A stretch of DNA of 64,000 nucleotides from Muscardinus avellanarius (GCA_963383645.1 OY726561.1:135549404-135613403); one strand, 5' to 3'. Positions 10,506 through 22,544 are shown, counted from the first letter of the stretch. The notes: a model not told the origin generated them from the sequence alone. Translations and numbers: made by a program.

Positions 10506-12365
10506 ATCAGAAAGAAAAAAAAGGATGAGGAGGGAGAGGAGAAGGAAAAAGAAGAGGAGACAGTGTTACTCTCATCAGCAAAAGAAGGAATGTGTATCGA
10601 GAACGGTTTGCCTGATACACAAACTGTCTCTGGGAGTCTCCGTGAGAGCTTCTCGCGGTCGGTACCCGGGAACGCCACCAGGCCTGGGGTTAGCAGTGAT
10701 GGAGGACTTCGCTGTATGCCCCTTGTATGGTGGAAATCTTTTAATGAACTGGATGTTTTACCTTCTGGAAACCAATCAATACTTTTTAAATTGGCAGGTG
10801 ATCGCTTAAGATCCCGAATGTGGCTGTGGGTCCAGCAGAAGGTTACAGCAGAGAGGCTGCAGAGTAGCCCTGGGAAACGAACCCAAAGGTCTGCCTGACA
10901 TTTGTCACCGCGAGTCCTAGAAACGTCACTGCTGCTGCCTGGGTCTTCAAACCCTGCGCTCCCTGATAACAGTCTCCTCGAAGCTTCCTGGCTTCTCCAG
11001 TACAATCCCCCTGGCCTCTTCTCTGCTTCCTCCCCGCCCTCGAAAACCAATTTGCACAGCTGCAGGAGGAAGAGAACAAGCTCCCCTCGCCTGGCTGCTC
11101 ACACTCCAGCCCACCAGAGAGCCAGGCCATTGAGCGAGGAGGCTTCAAAGTTGCAGGGACGCCCTGCGCCAGGAAGGTCAGCGCTCTCTCAGGAGGGGCC
11201 TCTGCCATCCCCCTCTGGGCCGGAGACATCGAAAAGGTGTCTGCTCACAGCCAGCCGAACAGACCTCGCAGGATGATAATCAAATCATATTGGAAAATGA
11301 GCTGAGGAGGGGAGTCCGAATAAAAGCCAGTGAAAAGAAAAATACAGTGGAAGTTGCAGAAATTGTGGCTCTGTATTCCATGGCCTTCCTGGCTCCTCGC
11401 AGGTTTTGAGATTAGTGTTGATAATAGCTTCACCATAGGACCACAAAAAAATCAATGGAGCTGGGACCGAGGCAGGATCCATTTATCTTCTTGGGGTGAA
11501 ATAGAAGGTGTGATTTTAAAAAGACAAATTATACCGAATGCATGTAATTGATGTGCATACACAGAACCATGCAAGGAGGGCCAACCGCGCCGAGCCGTAC
11601 AATATCAGGCATTATTCTCATCAAGAGTTTCTTGTAACAATGCCAACCCCGGGGTACGGTTCAAGCACTCTGCAGAGTGGTACTAGGAATTGAGTTCTAG
11701 GATATGCTGCCTTATTTTCACCTGGTTAATTACCCGTTTGAAAGAGGAATGGAGAAGACTGAGAGGAAAAGTCAATTTGTAGGTCTTGCTTAGTTATATA
11801 ACTGGTTCCTCGGGAAAGAGCTCCAGAGGTCACTTAATCTACCCCTCTGCTTCTCATATAAATGAACTGTTTACCCTTAGAGTGAGAGTTTTTCCCTTAA
11901 GCCCTGAATGTATGTGGGTTCCCCTTGTTGAGCTACACACCCCTTCACATGGGCAGGGGCGATCAACCTCCCCTCCACGGTGTCAATACTTGGCACCCAG
12001 AAGGCTCTCGAAAGATGGTTTGTTGATTAACTGATGAGATTATTAAGTGAGATCTTGCTTGTTAACACAATAAGGCTGTTTGGAGGGGTCTCTCATATTC
12101 AGCTGTCTTATTCAATGGGCAGCGCTAAGCCATAACCAAGGGGCTCGAGTGAATCTTTGGTAGACTACCTCACCAGTGAATGGTGGGCACAGAGACAGAG
12201 AGAGGGCTGAGAGGAGCATTTCCCAGTTGCTTGAGACCTGAGGACCAGAGATCTAAGACGAGCCACCTCCACAGAGAGTCTACCGTGTGTTGGCAGCCTC
12301 TGTACCTGACATCTCCAGAGGCAGAAATGTGGAGCCACACCCTGCCAGAAAGCTGAGAAAGAAAA
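10506..12365. other. Repeat-poor intronic DNA
   Basis: About 1.8 kb with almost no recognisable repeat. Several long open frames overlap on both strands at 10463-11276 (up to 195 codons). They resemble no family and mirror one another, which points to GC-rich unique DNA without stops rather than coding sequence. Possible regulatory DNA, untested. Confidence 0.45.
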
Positions 12366-12545
12366 GCCATGCACGCTGGTCCACCCCTATGATCCCAGTA
12401 CCTGGGAGGCTGAGACAGGAGCATCACTGGTTTAAAGCCAGCCTCAGCACTCAGTGAGACCCTGCCTCAAAATAAAAAATAAAATCAGGTTGGGGGTGTA
12501 GCTTGGAAATAGAATGCCCCTGGGTTCAATTCCCAATATTGAATT
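12366..12545 (+). mobile_element. B1-dID-type dimeric SINE (slightly shortened)
   Basis: GCCATGCACGCTGGTCCACC start, CTGGGAGGCTGAGACAGGAG in the B1 half, and AGAATGCCCCTGGGTTCAAT in the ID half. No clear A tail. Confidence 0.88.
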
Positions 12546-15165
12546 AAAGTCCAGGAAGAGCAGGCTTCCGTTAGAGGAGAGCCTCACGCCTGGCTCTGTC
12601 CAGGGCTCTCCTTTAAGGCTCTCCTTGGTCCTTCAGGAAGGCAGTCCTGTGTGAGCAAGGTCACAGGCTACTGAAGCCAGAAGCTCTTTGGTGGAGCTGC
12701 CCAGCAACATGTCTAGAGGTGTCTCCTGCCTCTCAGCTGGACCCAAGGGCTGCTAGGCAACTTCTATCTTCACTTTCTTCTTCTCAAGGCCTGTTCTGTG
12801 TGTGCCTCTCCCTGCTCCACAGATGACCCTTCTTTCTTTCCTAAGATGTAGAACAGCAGAAGAGTGAGCGCCTCATCCCCTGGCCACCAATCCTGACCAC
12901 CTGATGATGTCCCTACTGCAGCCCACCATCTTCTTTTCTCTACCCAATGCATCCCCGCACCTCCCTTGCCCAGGAGCCTGGTTACATAGGGTACGAGGGA
13001 GCCTGGTCCACAAGGGTTCCCAGGTCACCCCTCTCTTCAAGCATCTAACCTCTTTCTTTTCAGATCTGACTCAGCTTGCCTTTATTTTTATTCCGTTTCA
13101 CAAATTGCTCTTTCTAGTCACAATCTCCTTCCCTTAGGATATAAAGTGGATCAAACTTCTCCATTCTAATAATGAAATAACCAAAACAAGAAAACCTGGC
13201 ATGCTGATTGCCCCTCCAGCTTTTTCTTCTTTTCCTTTTAAAATCCACATCTAATTGTTCCTTCCTCAACCACTCAGCCTCCCAACAAGGGAACGGACAG
13301 CCTCCATCACAGCTCTGAAACCGAAGGTTCCCAGTGACCACTGGCGTCTGTCAGGTCTCCTTGGCTCTTCCAGGCCAGACATCCCAGACCTGTCTTCCCA
13401 TCCCAGCCTTTCCCACCTGCCCCTGCTGTCTGAAGCTTCCTAGCGCCTTTCTCTTACCACCACTAGCCACTGCCTCTTTATCTTCCTTACTGCCTTATCT
13501 TTCTCTTCCTGCTGCTGCCATCTCTGTCAAAGCCCTGTCCTTCCCCCTCCCTTCTTCATCCTCTTCCTTGACAATAACATCCCACTTTGATTTTTTTAAA
13601 TAAAAAATCTATTCAACGCTAGAAATAAGACACTCTAGTAGATACAGTTGATGCAATGGCAGATAATAGTTCTTTTCAAAAGCTCAAAGACAAAGGGGGG
13701 AGAGGAGATAGATAGGTACATACATGATTTAATGCAATATATTAAAAAGTGTGGGGCCCCAAGTGGGGATAGCAGGTGCAAGGTACTTAGAATTTTTCGG
13801 CAAAATTATTATGATGTAAGGGAAATGTTCAAACCTCACAACCATCTCTCTCCTCAAGTTAATACTGAAAAGTAATCCAGTCTCAGGATGCAGAAAGGGG
13901 TTATCTGGCTGGAGATGGTGAGGAAACCTACCCAGGCTCATCCTGGCTCAGGGAGTGTTAAGAGACCCAAAGCTGCTACCAAGGAGGAACTTGGCTATGT
14001 TGTTAGTCAAGAAAGTTTCCATTTCAGCTCTGACCCTCTCTTGTCCCCACAAAAAGCAAGTGGGCAGAGCCCAACTATCTGAGCACTAGATGGGTTCTGA
14101 GAACTGTTGGTCTTGGAGGAAAGCACACTAGAGGAGGGACTAAGAAGAATAACACTGTAGAAACGATGCATGCAGGGAATTGTGTGTTTCCCATATTGCA
14201 TTAGACTAGAGAAACCAAAGAACCAGATGCTATTGGTCAAAGGAACAGCAACCTGAGCCGAGAAGAGATGCATCAAGGGAAAGTGTTCTAGAGATGAGGA
14301 ATTAGACAGGGCTCTGCACAAATCCATCTCCATGGTTGGGGAAAACACAGCAAGGGGATTAAATCACCCTGAAAGTGGACGGAAATGGAGCCCTAGAATA
14401 AGCCTCTCGGAACCTCACCAAGTCCTGGCAAAGCCCATCTTGCACCACTCCTTACACGAATGAGGACATCAGTCCACAATGTCAGAGGAAGAACATCCCT
14501 CTAAAAATGAGATACTACAGAACTGAGAAGAAAAATTCAGGATCTGTTTCCTTTTTCAGGTGTGTTCAAGGAATCGGGGCTTCTGAATCTGAGAAGCCAA
14601 GAGTCACAGAAAAGGGAAAAGCAACAGGATAAGAGGGAAAGGAAGGGGCATTCGAAACAGAAGAATGGCAGAGAACCCGATAATGTGATCACAGACACAA
14701 AGGCACTTTGCAGGCAGGAAAGGGACGTACAGGAGCTCCGGAATATCAAATCAGTAATGTGAAAGGCAAACGTGAAAGAAATTAAAACAATAGGGCAGAA
14801 GGTGAAAGATTTGGAAAACAGAGAATGAAGAACCACATGGAGATAATGAGGGTTCCTAAAATAGAAGCCACCACAAATGAAGCAGAAGAGAAATGAAAGA
14901 TAGGATGTAATAAAAAATGTTACCATCTGAAGATCAAGGCTTTGTGTACAGACAGATGGGCTCACCAGGCAAAATCAGCTAAAGGAGACCCCGATGCACC
15001 ATGGAAAATAATAAAGAGAATATCCGAGCGAAGGAAAGAGAGCGAGATATTGGCTGCTGGGATGAGGTAGCTGTAGCCATCTCAGTGACACAGATCCCAG
15101 GAGCGAGAACATGGGCAGTGACAAGGGCACACTACTCAGGGAATGGGGCTGAGGCGCCAGTTAGC
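12546..15165. other. Unique intronic DNA, pyrimidine-rich then A-rich
   Basis: 12.6-13.6 kb is C/T-rich. 14.5-15.2 kb is A/G-rich and resembles the composition of decayed L1 or HAL1 coding sequence, but no diagnostic motif was found. No exon recognised. Confidence 0.4.
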
Positions 15166-15169
15166 TACT

Positions 15170-15420
15170 GATAAATAAGTTAAACCCTCTACTTTATACC
15201 AAATCCCAAACCGAATCTTGCTGGATTAAGTATCTAAATGAAAAATTGAGCCATGAAATTTGGATGATAAAAACAAAGATGAATATTTATGACACTTCAG
15301 AAAATGAGGAAGAGCCCGAAAAGAAGGCACCAAAGGGGAGAGACACAGAAGACTAAGACAGATGGACTAGACTCTATAAAATTTTAAATTGTTCTTCCAA
15401 TTTTTCAAGTTGTAAAAATG
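15170..15420 (+). mobile_element. Old L1 ORF2-tail fragment (uncertain)
   Basis: CTGGATTAAGTATCTAAATG, then ATGAATATTTATGACACTTC and GACTAGACTCTATAAAATTT, follow the order of the C-terminal ORF2 region of old L1s. Heavily decayed. Confidence 0.4.
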
Positions 15421-15487
15421 AAAAAAAAAAATGAAATATGTCTGACCAGAGCACAGAGCATTCAAGTAAATAGAAAAATAGGTGCTT

Positions 15488-16030
15488 CCATCCACGTTTC
15501 CATCGCTGTGACCTAAATAACTGACTTGAACAAAATAGTGTAGAAAAAGTTTATTTGGGCTCATGATTTCCAAGATGCCAACTCCAAGTCATCCAACTCT
15601 AACACAAACATTATGGAAAAGTTTATTTGGCTCAGGGTTTCTGAGATACTGTCCATAGTCAGCCAACTCCAGGGACATAATGGCAGCAGGTATGGCAGAG
15701 GAAAGCTGAGCTCAACACAGTGGTGGCCAGAATCAGAGAGAGAGGAGGAAAGATAGAGACAGAGACAGAGACAGAGACAGACAGAGAGACAACAGCCAGG
15801 AATAGATACAGAACCCAACATTATACCCTCAGTGATCCACCCCCTCCAGCCATGTCCTCCCACCTAAGTTACTACCTAGTAATCCATTCAGATGATTAGT
15901 TTTTCAGTGGATTTATTCACTGATGATAATAGAGTGCTAATTCAATTATTTCACCTCTGAATACTGTTGCACTGGGGACATGGCCAACCCATGAGCCTCT
16001 GAGGGGACACTGCCAACCTACACCATAACC
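15488..16030 (-). mobile_element. ERVL-MaLR-type LTR
   Basis: Inverted LTR: TTTCCATCGCTGTGACCTAA near its start, GTTTATTTGGGCTCATG, GCAGAGGAAAGCTGAGCTCA, CCACCCCCTCCAGCCATGTC, then GAGGGGACACTGCCAACC and ACACCATAACCAC at the end. An internal AGAGACAG-type simple repeat lies at about 15754-15790. Noncoding. Confidence 0.72.
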
Positions 16031-16685
16031 ACAGGCATTCACTATGAAAGAATTCCGTGTCTGTTTCTAGCCCAACTAGTAATCAAATTTAAAATATCTA
16101 TGATTTAGTATTTTTCAGCTACAGACTAACAAAGAATCAAAAGAATAATTATCACAGTTGAAGACGCTAGGAGAAAAGAATCACACTCCTGGGTCTCTGG
16201 AATATGTAGGGCACATCGTATGTCATTTTTGAATGATAATTTGAAATTTCTACCAGAAACCTAAAACATGCGGGGGGGGGGACCTTAATCAATATATCAA
16301 TATATCCTACTTAATTGGAATTTATCTTGAGACTAACTTACTAGGTATTGTTTCTAATACTAGAAATAAAACTTGAAGTAGCTTACATGTCTAAATTTAG
16401 TGAAATAAGTCACTGAATTTAATAAAAAGGTCTCTGTTAATGTGGTAGCATCAGCACCTATTGACATGAAGGGGGAACTGATATATTGTAACAAAATATC
16501 TTAAAAGTATAGGGCACCATTTTTAATAAAAGAAATAAACACAGGCATACACACACAATGAGCCAAAATGGTAGCCACAGTTATGTTTATATGATAAAAT
16601 TATAGTTTTTCTTTATTTGTATTTCTACTTTTCCTACCATGAGCCTAAATTATATATGAATTTTTTAAAACTTGCTTTAAAATAC
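16031..16685. other. AT-rich unique intronic DNA
   Basis: Nothing recognised apart from a run of ten G at about 16272-16281. Confidence 0.5.
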
Positions 16686-16689
16686 AATT

Positions 16690-17390
16690 AAAATACCCAA
16701 GAGTACAATTGCTGGGTCATATGATAAGCAAATGTTCATATTTGCAAGAAACTGAGAGACTCTTCCCCGAAGTGGCTGCTGTAGCGTTTTACATTTCTAC
16801 CAGCAGTGCATAAGCGACCCGGTTTCTCCGCACTCTCACCAGCATTTATTATTATCACTCTCTTTTATTTTAGCCATTCTGATTGGTGTGTAGTAATATC
16901 TCATTGTGGCCTCAATTTGCATTTTTCTGATGGCTAATGATGTTAGACATCTGTCCATGTACTTACTGGTCAACTTTAAAAAATAAAGAAAACTTATTTT
17001 CACACAAAAACCTATACACCCATGTCCACAGCTGCTTTATTCATAATTGTCAAACACTGTAAACAACCCAAATGTCCCAGAACAAGTGAATAGGTAAGCA
17101 AATTGTAGTACATTCATACCATGGAATATTACTCAGCAATAACAAGGAATGAACTATTTTTGCACACAACATACACACTGATTCCCTTTGGTGGATCTTG
17201 AAGGAATCATGTTGAGTATAAAATTAAAAATAAAAAAGCTAATCTCTAAAAGTTACATACCTTTTATGTCTCCATTTATTTTAATGCCTTTTGTTGTTAT
17301 AAAGTGACAGAATTCTAGAGATGGAAACATATTGGTTACCAGGGGCAGAGGAGGAGGAGGAACAGAATCTACTATGATTTTAAAAGGGTA
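16690..17390 (+). mobile_element. L1 3' portion with inverted 5' segment
   Basis: Two L1 pieces abut in opposite orientation. 16690-16977 is reverse L1 (CATTTCTACCAGCAGTGCAT, CATTCTGATTGGTGTGTAGT, AATTTGCATTTTTCTGATGG). 16983-17390 is forward L1 (CCCATGTCCACAGCTGCTTT, GTAAACAACCCAAATGTCCC, TACCATGGAATATTACTCAG, TTGGTTACCAGGGGCAGAGG). In L1 order the inverted piece ends about where the forward piece begins, as in twin-primed 5' inversions. Confidence 0.8.
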
Positions 17391-17396
17391 CCATTG

Positions 17397-17577
17397 AGCT
17401 GGGTATAATATCACATGCTGATATTCCCTGCTACTCAGGAGGCTGACATAGAAGAACTGCCTGGGTAAAATAGTGAGACCTCTCAGAAATTTTTTTTTTT
17501 TCCCTCTGAGCTAGGGATGTACTTCAGTGGTAGAAAATGTGCAAAGCCCTGGGTGTGATCCTCTAGCACTACAAAAG
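17397..17577 (+). mobile_element. Divergent B1-dID-type SINE
   Basis: GAGCTGGGTATAATATCACA start, CTACTCAGGAGGCTGACATA, then the ID half CTGAGCTAGGGATGTACTTC with AAGCCCTGGGTGTGATCCTC. Much more diverged than the other copies and with a T-rich linker, so older or from a different subfamily. Confidence 0.7.
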
Positions 17578-17682
17578 GAGGCGGCGGGGACGTTACTGGG
17601 GATACTTTAAATGAAACTGTTCTGCGTTTAGATTGTGGAGATTGGCATTCAGTTCTACACACATGATAAAATTAACAGAGCC

Positions 17683-18416
17683 AAACACACACACACACAC
17701 ACACACACATCACACACACATCCACACACACACATCACACACACATCACACACACACATCACACACACATCCACACACACATCACACACACCACACACAC
17801 GCCACACACACACATCCACACACACATCACACACACATCACACACATGCCACACGCACATCACACACATCCACACACATCACACACATATCACACACACA
17901 CCACACGCACATCACACACACATCCACACACACATCACACACATCCACACACATCACACACATATCACACACACCACACGCACATCACACACATATCCAC
18001 ACACATCACACACATCCACACACATCACACACACATCACACGCACACCACACGCACATCACACACACATCCACACACACATCATACACATCCACACACAT
18101 CACACACACACCACACGCACATCACATACACATCACACACACATCCACACACATCACACACATCACACACACCACACACACACATCACACACACATCACA
18201 CACATCACACACATCCACACACACATCACACACATCACACACACATCACACACACCACACACATCCACACACATCACATCACACACACCACACACACACA
18301 TCCACACACACATCACACACACATCACACACCACACACACATCCACACACACATCACACACACATCCACACACACATCACACACACATCACATCACACAC
18401 ATACCACACACACACA

Positions 18417-18452
<36 letters not shown>
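17683..18452. repeat. 770-bp CA / CAT / TCCA satellite-like array
   Basis: CA dinucleotides interrupted at short intervals by T (CACACAT, CACATC, CACATCCA) and in places by G (CACGCACATC). Longer blocks recur, such as ones with CACGCACATC, CACATCC and CACATATCAC near 17850, 17905 and 17975. The unit cannot make a plus-strand stop, which explains two His/Thr-rich open frames of about 275 codons. These are not genes. Confidence 0.97.
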
Positions 18453-18454
<2 letters not shown>

Positions 18455-18647
18455 TAAGTGCATAAACTGGTGCTAAGTTCAATCAGTGTCAATTTCCTGG
18501 TGTGGGACAGGAACTCTAATTCTACAATGTTAGCATTGGGGGAAACTGGATGAAAGGCGCATGAAGACAGGAGCCTGTGTACCATGTCCTACAACTTCAT
18601 AAGACCCTCTGATTATCTCCAAATAAAAGCTAAAAGAACAGGAGGGA

Positions 18648-18768
18648 AGCTGGGCGTGGTGGCACACACCTTCATCTCAGCACCTGGGAGGCTGAGGCAG
18701 GACAACTGCAGGTTTGAGGACAGTCTTAGCAACTTAGGAAGAGCCCGTTTCAAAATAAGATAGGGATA
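18648..18768 (+). mobile_element. SINE left half, interrupted by another SINE
   Basis: AGCTGGGCGTGGTGGCACAC to CAAAATAAGATAGGGATA. Its ID half is found at 18961-19006, after the inserted element. Confidence 0.88.
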
Positions 18769-18960
18769 GGCCAGGCGTGGTGGGCACGCTTGTAATCCCC
18801 ACACTTGGGAGGCGGAGACAGGAGGATCGTGCAGGTTCGAAGCCAGCCGCGCTGGTTTAGGAGACCCTGTTTCCAAATAAAAATATAAAAAAATAGGTCT
18901 GGGAGCATAGCCCGGAGGTAGAAGAGCTTCCAGGAACCCCAATACCCCCCCCAAAAAAAA
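18769..18960 (+). mobile_element. B1-dID SINE, internally deleted subfamily, inserted in a SINE linker
   Basis: GGCCAGGCGTGGTGGGCACG start, perfect pol III B-box-like GGTTCGAAGCC at 18834-18844, then the shortened GCTGGTTTAGGAGACCCTG. The ID half reads GGTCTGGGAGCATAGCCCGG and ends in GAGCTTCCAGGAACCCC plus A tail. Flanks AAGATAGGGATA and AAGATAGAGCTA are similar (10 of 12). Confidence 0.9.
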
Positions 18961-19006
18961 GATAGAGCTAGAGGTCTATCTCAGAAGTAAAATGCCCCTG
19001 GGTTGG
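18961..19006 (+). mobile_element. ID half of the interrupted outer SINE
   Basis: GATAGAGCTAGAGGTCTATC, then TCAGAAGTAAAATGCCCCTG. Completes the element begun at 18648. It ends at TGGGTTGG without the final part. Confidence 0.85.
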
Positions 19007-19168
19007 ATAACTGAGGAGTCTGGCGCAGGGCAGTTCTCAGGTATGAAACCTGAGGAGATGGGGTCACAGCTTAAGTCGCTTGATGACTGCACCCTCAGAT
19101 GCCTGCTGCCCAGGGGCGAGAACCGAATGAGGAAAGGGGATGCCTCCCCTGCCCCTCACACTAGGCCA

Positions 19169-19170
<2 letters not shown>

Positions 19171-19214
<44 letters not shown>
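19171..19214. repeat. (GT)n microsatellite
   Basis: About 22 GT units beside an inverted SINE; possibly grown from that SINE's tail. Confidence 0.95.
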
Positions 19215-19215
<1 letters not shown>

Positions 19216-19233
19216 GCACACACACATACTTGC

Positions 19234-19424
19234 ACATATGGTCTTGTGAATTGAACCCAGGGGCATTCTATCTTTGAGCTATACTCCCAGTCCTTCTCAT
19301 TTCTTTATTTTGAGAAGAATCTCACTAAGTCACCATGCACTGCTGCTCTTAAACCTGCAGGCGATCCTCCTGTCTCAGCGTCCCACGTCCTGGGTCTGTA
19401 GGCGTGGCCCACCACCCCGGCTCT
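19234..19424 (-). mobile_element. B1-dID-type SINE
   Basis: Inverted: GAATTGAACCCAGGGGCATT (ID half), then CTTTATTTTGAGAAGAATCT linker and GCGATCCTCCTGTCTCAGCG to GTGGCCCACCACCCCGGCTC (B1 half). Confidence 0.9.
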
Positions 19425-20865
19425 GGAATATCATGTAGTCATCCTATCATTTACTCCTGTACTAGCCATTCAACTCCTTTTCTTTTCAGCAGTCTCCGGT
19501 GCCAGACACTACACCAAGCCATGGGGCTAAGGGGATAAATAAACAGCTGTCCTTCCCGCAGTGCCCCAGCCAAGTCTTGATGAGAAGACAGAAAGAAAAA
19601 TGCAGATATTTTTGTGTGATAGTTCTCCTGCCTGGATAGGTAGAGCATGCATACAGAAGGGGCATCTAACCCCAGAGGGTATCACGGAAGAGGTAGCATC
19701 TGTCTGCTACCTGAAGGATCAGGGAAAGAAACCCAGGTAGGCGGGAGATGGGGAGGGCAAGGTCTCCAAGGAAGGAGGAAATGAACAGCCAGGACCCAGA
19801 GCCCAGGAGCTGAGAATGTGAGTCCCAGCTGGGGAAGTCCTGGGCTTTCGATGTGGCTGGAATGTGGCATTAAGAACCTGATGAGACACGATTAAAGCTG
19901 GAACCTAGGATCCCACCAGGCCCTCAGCCTCACCCTAAGGAGCCTAGAGGACTTTTCACAGGAGATGGAGGAGCCTTTGGGGTCATTTCTCCAGGGGAGG
20001 CCCACAAGCAGAATTGGGCTGTAGGAAGACCACACGGAAGGAATGAGCAGGAAGGTGCAGGTGAGTCCCCTCTCTGCTCCAGGCCAGCACCTCACATACA
20101 TTCCTCCCGGGCTCCCACGCATCTTCCTGGTTTCCTGTGCTGCAGCTGGTACAGCCCCCCACCCCAACCCCCACCCCCGGTTGTACAGAGCTCTGACGGT
20201 TTATGGAGTTCTGAGCTCCTCCGGGCCAAGCTCTCGCCCATCCTCGATCAATTGCTCCCTGTCACAAGCTGATCTTGTTCCAGTTCTTTACTTTCTGGAT
20301 CATAAAGTTGTCCTCTGTGTGACTTAGGAGGCTCTCTGGGGCTGGGCATTCATAACCCAGAGATACCTGTGCAGTCAGCAGCCCCATTAGTGTGCTGCTC
20401 GACAATTTAGCTGTCCCCTCCGAGGCCGGGCTGAGATCTATCTGTTCCCCAGATCTGGCTCCGCTGGCATCAGGACCAGGCTGGGTGGCTGCCCTGGCTG
20501 TGCTGTGGCCGCTCAGAAAATAAGCAAGAGCTGCAGGCCGCTGGCCTGCAGAGGGGACGGTGGGGGCAGCGCCCCTGCTGGCAAGGCAGGGCATCATTCT
20601 GGACTTCAAGATGTCCACAGGGAACAAGTGCAATCCCGGAGAAGCTTTCAAACAAGGACACAGGCCGGGAACAGGGGTCCACCAGTCAGACAGTCACCAA
20701 CGCTGGGTTGCAAGTGCACAGACAGGGCTAGAGGCACACCCCCCATTGGTGGTGTCCAATATACACACACCAATATGGCCCACCATGGCAGAACTAGAGT
20801 GATGTAGGCCAGGAGGGCTGAGATGCAAGTTTCCTGGGAAGATGTGGAGGGAAAAGAGTCTGAGA
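19425..20865. other. Unique intronic DNA, GC-rich toward 20.7 kb
   Basis: No exon found. 19640-19890 has the wording of an old L2-like remnant (GAAGAGGTAGCATCTG, CTGAAGGATCAGGG) but is too decayed to be sure. Overlapping frames at 20262-20807 on both strands are unassigned. Confidence 0.4.
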
Positions 20866-20869
20866 TGGA

Positions 20870-21075
20870 GCTGGGAAGAAGAGTGGCACATGCCTGCCAT
20901 CCCGGCACTCAGGAGGCCGAGACAGATGGATGGCAGGTTTGAAGGCAGCCTCAGCACCATAGTGAGTTTCTCAGAAACCTAGCAAGGTTCTGTTTCCAAA
21001 TTTAAAGAAAATGGGGCTGGGAATGTCGCTTGGAGGTAGAATGCCCCTGGATTCAATCCTTAGTGCCACCAATAG
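20870..21075 (+). mobile_element. B1-dID-type SINE
   Basis: CTGGGAAGAAGAGTGGCACA start, CACTCAGGAGGCCGAGACAG, ID half GGGGCTGGGAATGTCGCTTG and GTAGAATGCCCCTGGATTCA. Followed by a GATA/GACA simple repeat (about 21068-21118). Confidence 0.88.
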
Positions 21076-21119
21076 ATAGATGATGGATAGATAGATGAGA
21101 GACAGATAGACAGACAGAC

Positions 21120-22490
21120 TGAGATGGGTTCCATCTCCTGCCTCCCTAGAGTGGAGAGATGAGGGCACAAGGTCAAGGGGTGAAGCTGGACCAGGACTAT
21201 CCCCTGCTCACCCCACTCCACCCCACCCCCGACTCCACACACAGCAGCTCCTTCAAGAAGCTACAGCTGAGGCTGCGGCTGGAGCCATTGTGAAGCCAAG
21301 GTGCTAGGAGAGACCCCTGCACTGTGCCGAGGATAATTCTGTGCTGTGCCCAGGCGCTTAGGGCAGAGCCTGGCACGTACATGGCAGATGCTTGTCAACA
21401 TTCATGGGATGTCAGTCTTGTTTACATCTTTTTGCTCAGGAAACAAGAACAAGAGCAGGCTTGCCTTTACCATACCACAGTGACTTGAAGCTTAATGCCA
21501 TCCTGAGGCCAGAGGAAGGCTCAGAGCACGTGCCCTTCCACCCAGATGGGCTGGCTCTCTCAGAAGCAAAACCCAGTTCCCACAAGCTTCTAGCTTGCAT
21601 GGTGAGATTCCTGTATGGGCAGGCTCCCCAAAACAGATTCCAGGCTCTCGTCTTAGCCTCAAGCAGCCCCCTGTGCCTGGATTACCCCCTTGGGTACTGG
21701 ACCCATGTCCCCATGCCATAAATCATATGTTTCCAAAGCCTGAGTACCTCTTATTAGGTTCCAACATCAAGCTCATTTAGAGTATGACCTTTAAAAATAT
21801 AATAATAAAGGGAAGCCAGTTTTTCCTAGAAGGTGACCTGAGATTAAAGTTTCTAAAAGGCAGCTAGAAAAAGTGAGGGCCGAATCTCTTTAAGAGGCAA
21901 AAGGAAACACTGATGTTGGCTGGGCTCAAGGGCGCTTTAGAGACTCGCCCATCAATAGGAAAGGCTGAAACCTCGAGCCACACACAACCACCTGGAAGGA
22001 GAATCCTTACTGTGGGAGCAGAGCGCTGTGTGGGCAAATAACAGAGGCCTGGCCGTGTTCAAGGGGTCAGTGTGGCTCCCGGAGGACCTGACATTTGAGC
22101 TGAAATCTGACTTGGAGAAGGGGTGGGGGGGAGGAAAGAGGGAGCCAGACAGAGGGATCAATATTGAAATGGCCTCCAGCTAAAAGACAAGGGCTGGGCA
22201 GGCCAGGGACACAAAGCAGGTGCCCGGCAGGAGGGAGCACGGTGTGCTTGGGGTTAGGGCAGAGCCAGGGAGCTAGGGTTCTGCAAATCCCCTGGAGACT
22301 CTCATCTGGAGGGTAGGAAGGCAGCAGGCTGAAAGGCTATTTTGGAAAATCATTTTCTTTTCAGTGTTGAAGTGTTGACACCCTTACAGAAATATCAACA
22401 GCAGGGCTCTGCGGGGAAAACAAGAAAACGATTCAAATACCAAGACTTTGAGCACCCCCTGTCACACCAACCTAGGTTGGAAGCAAGTTG
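21120..22490. other. Unique intronic DNA
   Basis: 22050-22250 contains wording typical of old L2-like remnants (GGACCTGACATTTGAGCTGA). Otherwise nothing recognised. Confidence 0.4.
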
Positions 22491-22543
<53 letters not shown>

Positions 22544-22544
22544 C
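22491..22544. repeat. (ACAG)n microsatellite
   Basis: About 13 perfect tetranucleotide units. Confidence 0.95.

Noticed and set aside
10463..11276. Overlapping open frames up to 195 codons on both strands
   Set aside because: No recognisable domain, frames on both strands in the same place, no splice or initiation context. Consistent with stop-poor unique DNA.
17633..18465. Two overlapping His/Thr-rich open frames of about 275 codons
   Set aside because: They are the CA/CAT array, which cannot form a plus-strand stop. Three overlapping low-complexity frames are not evidence of coding.
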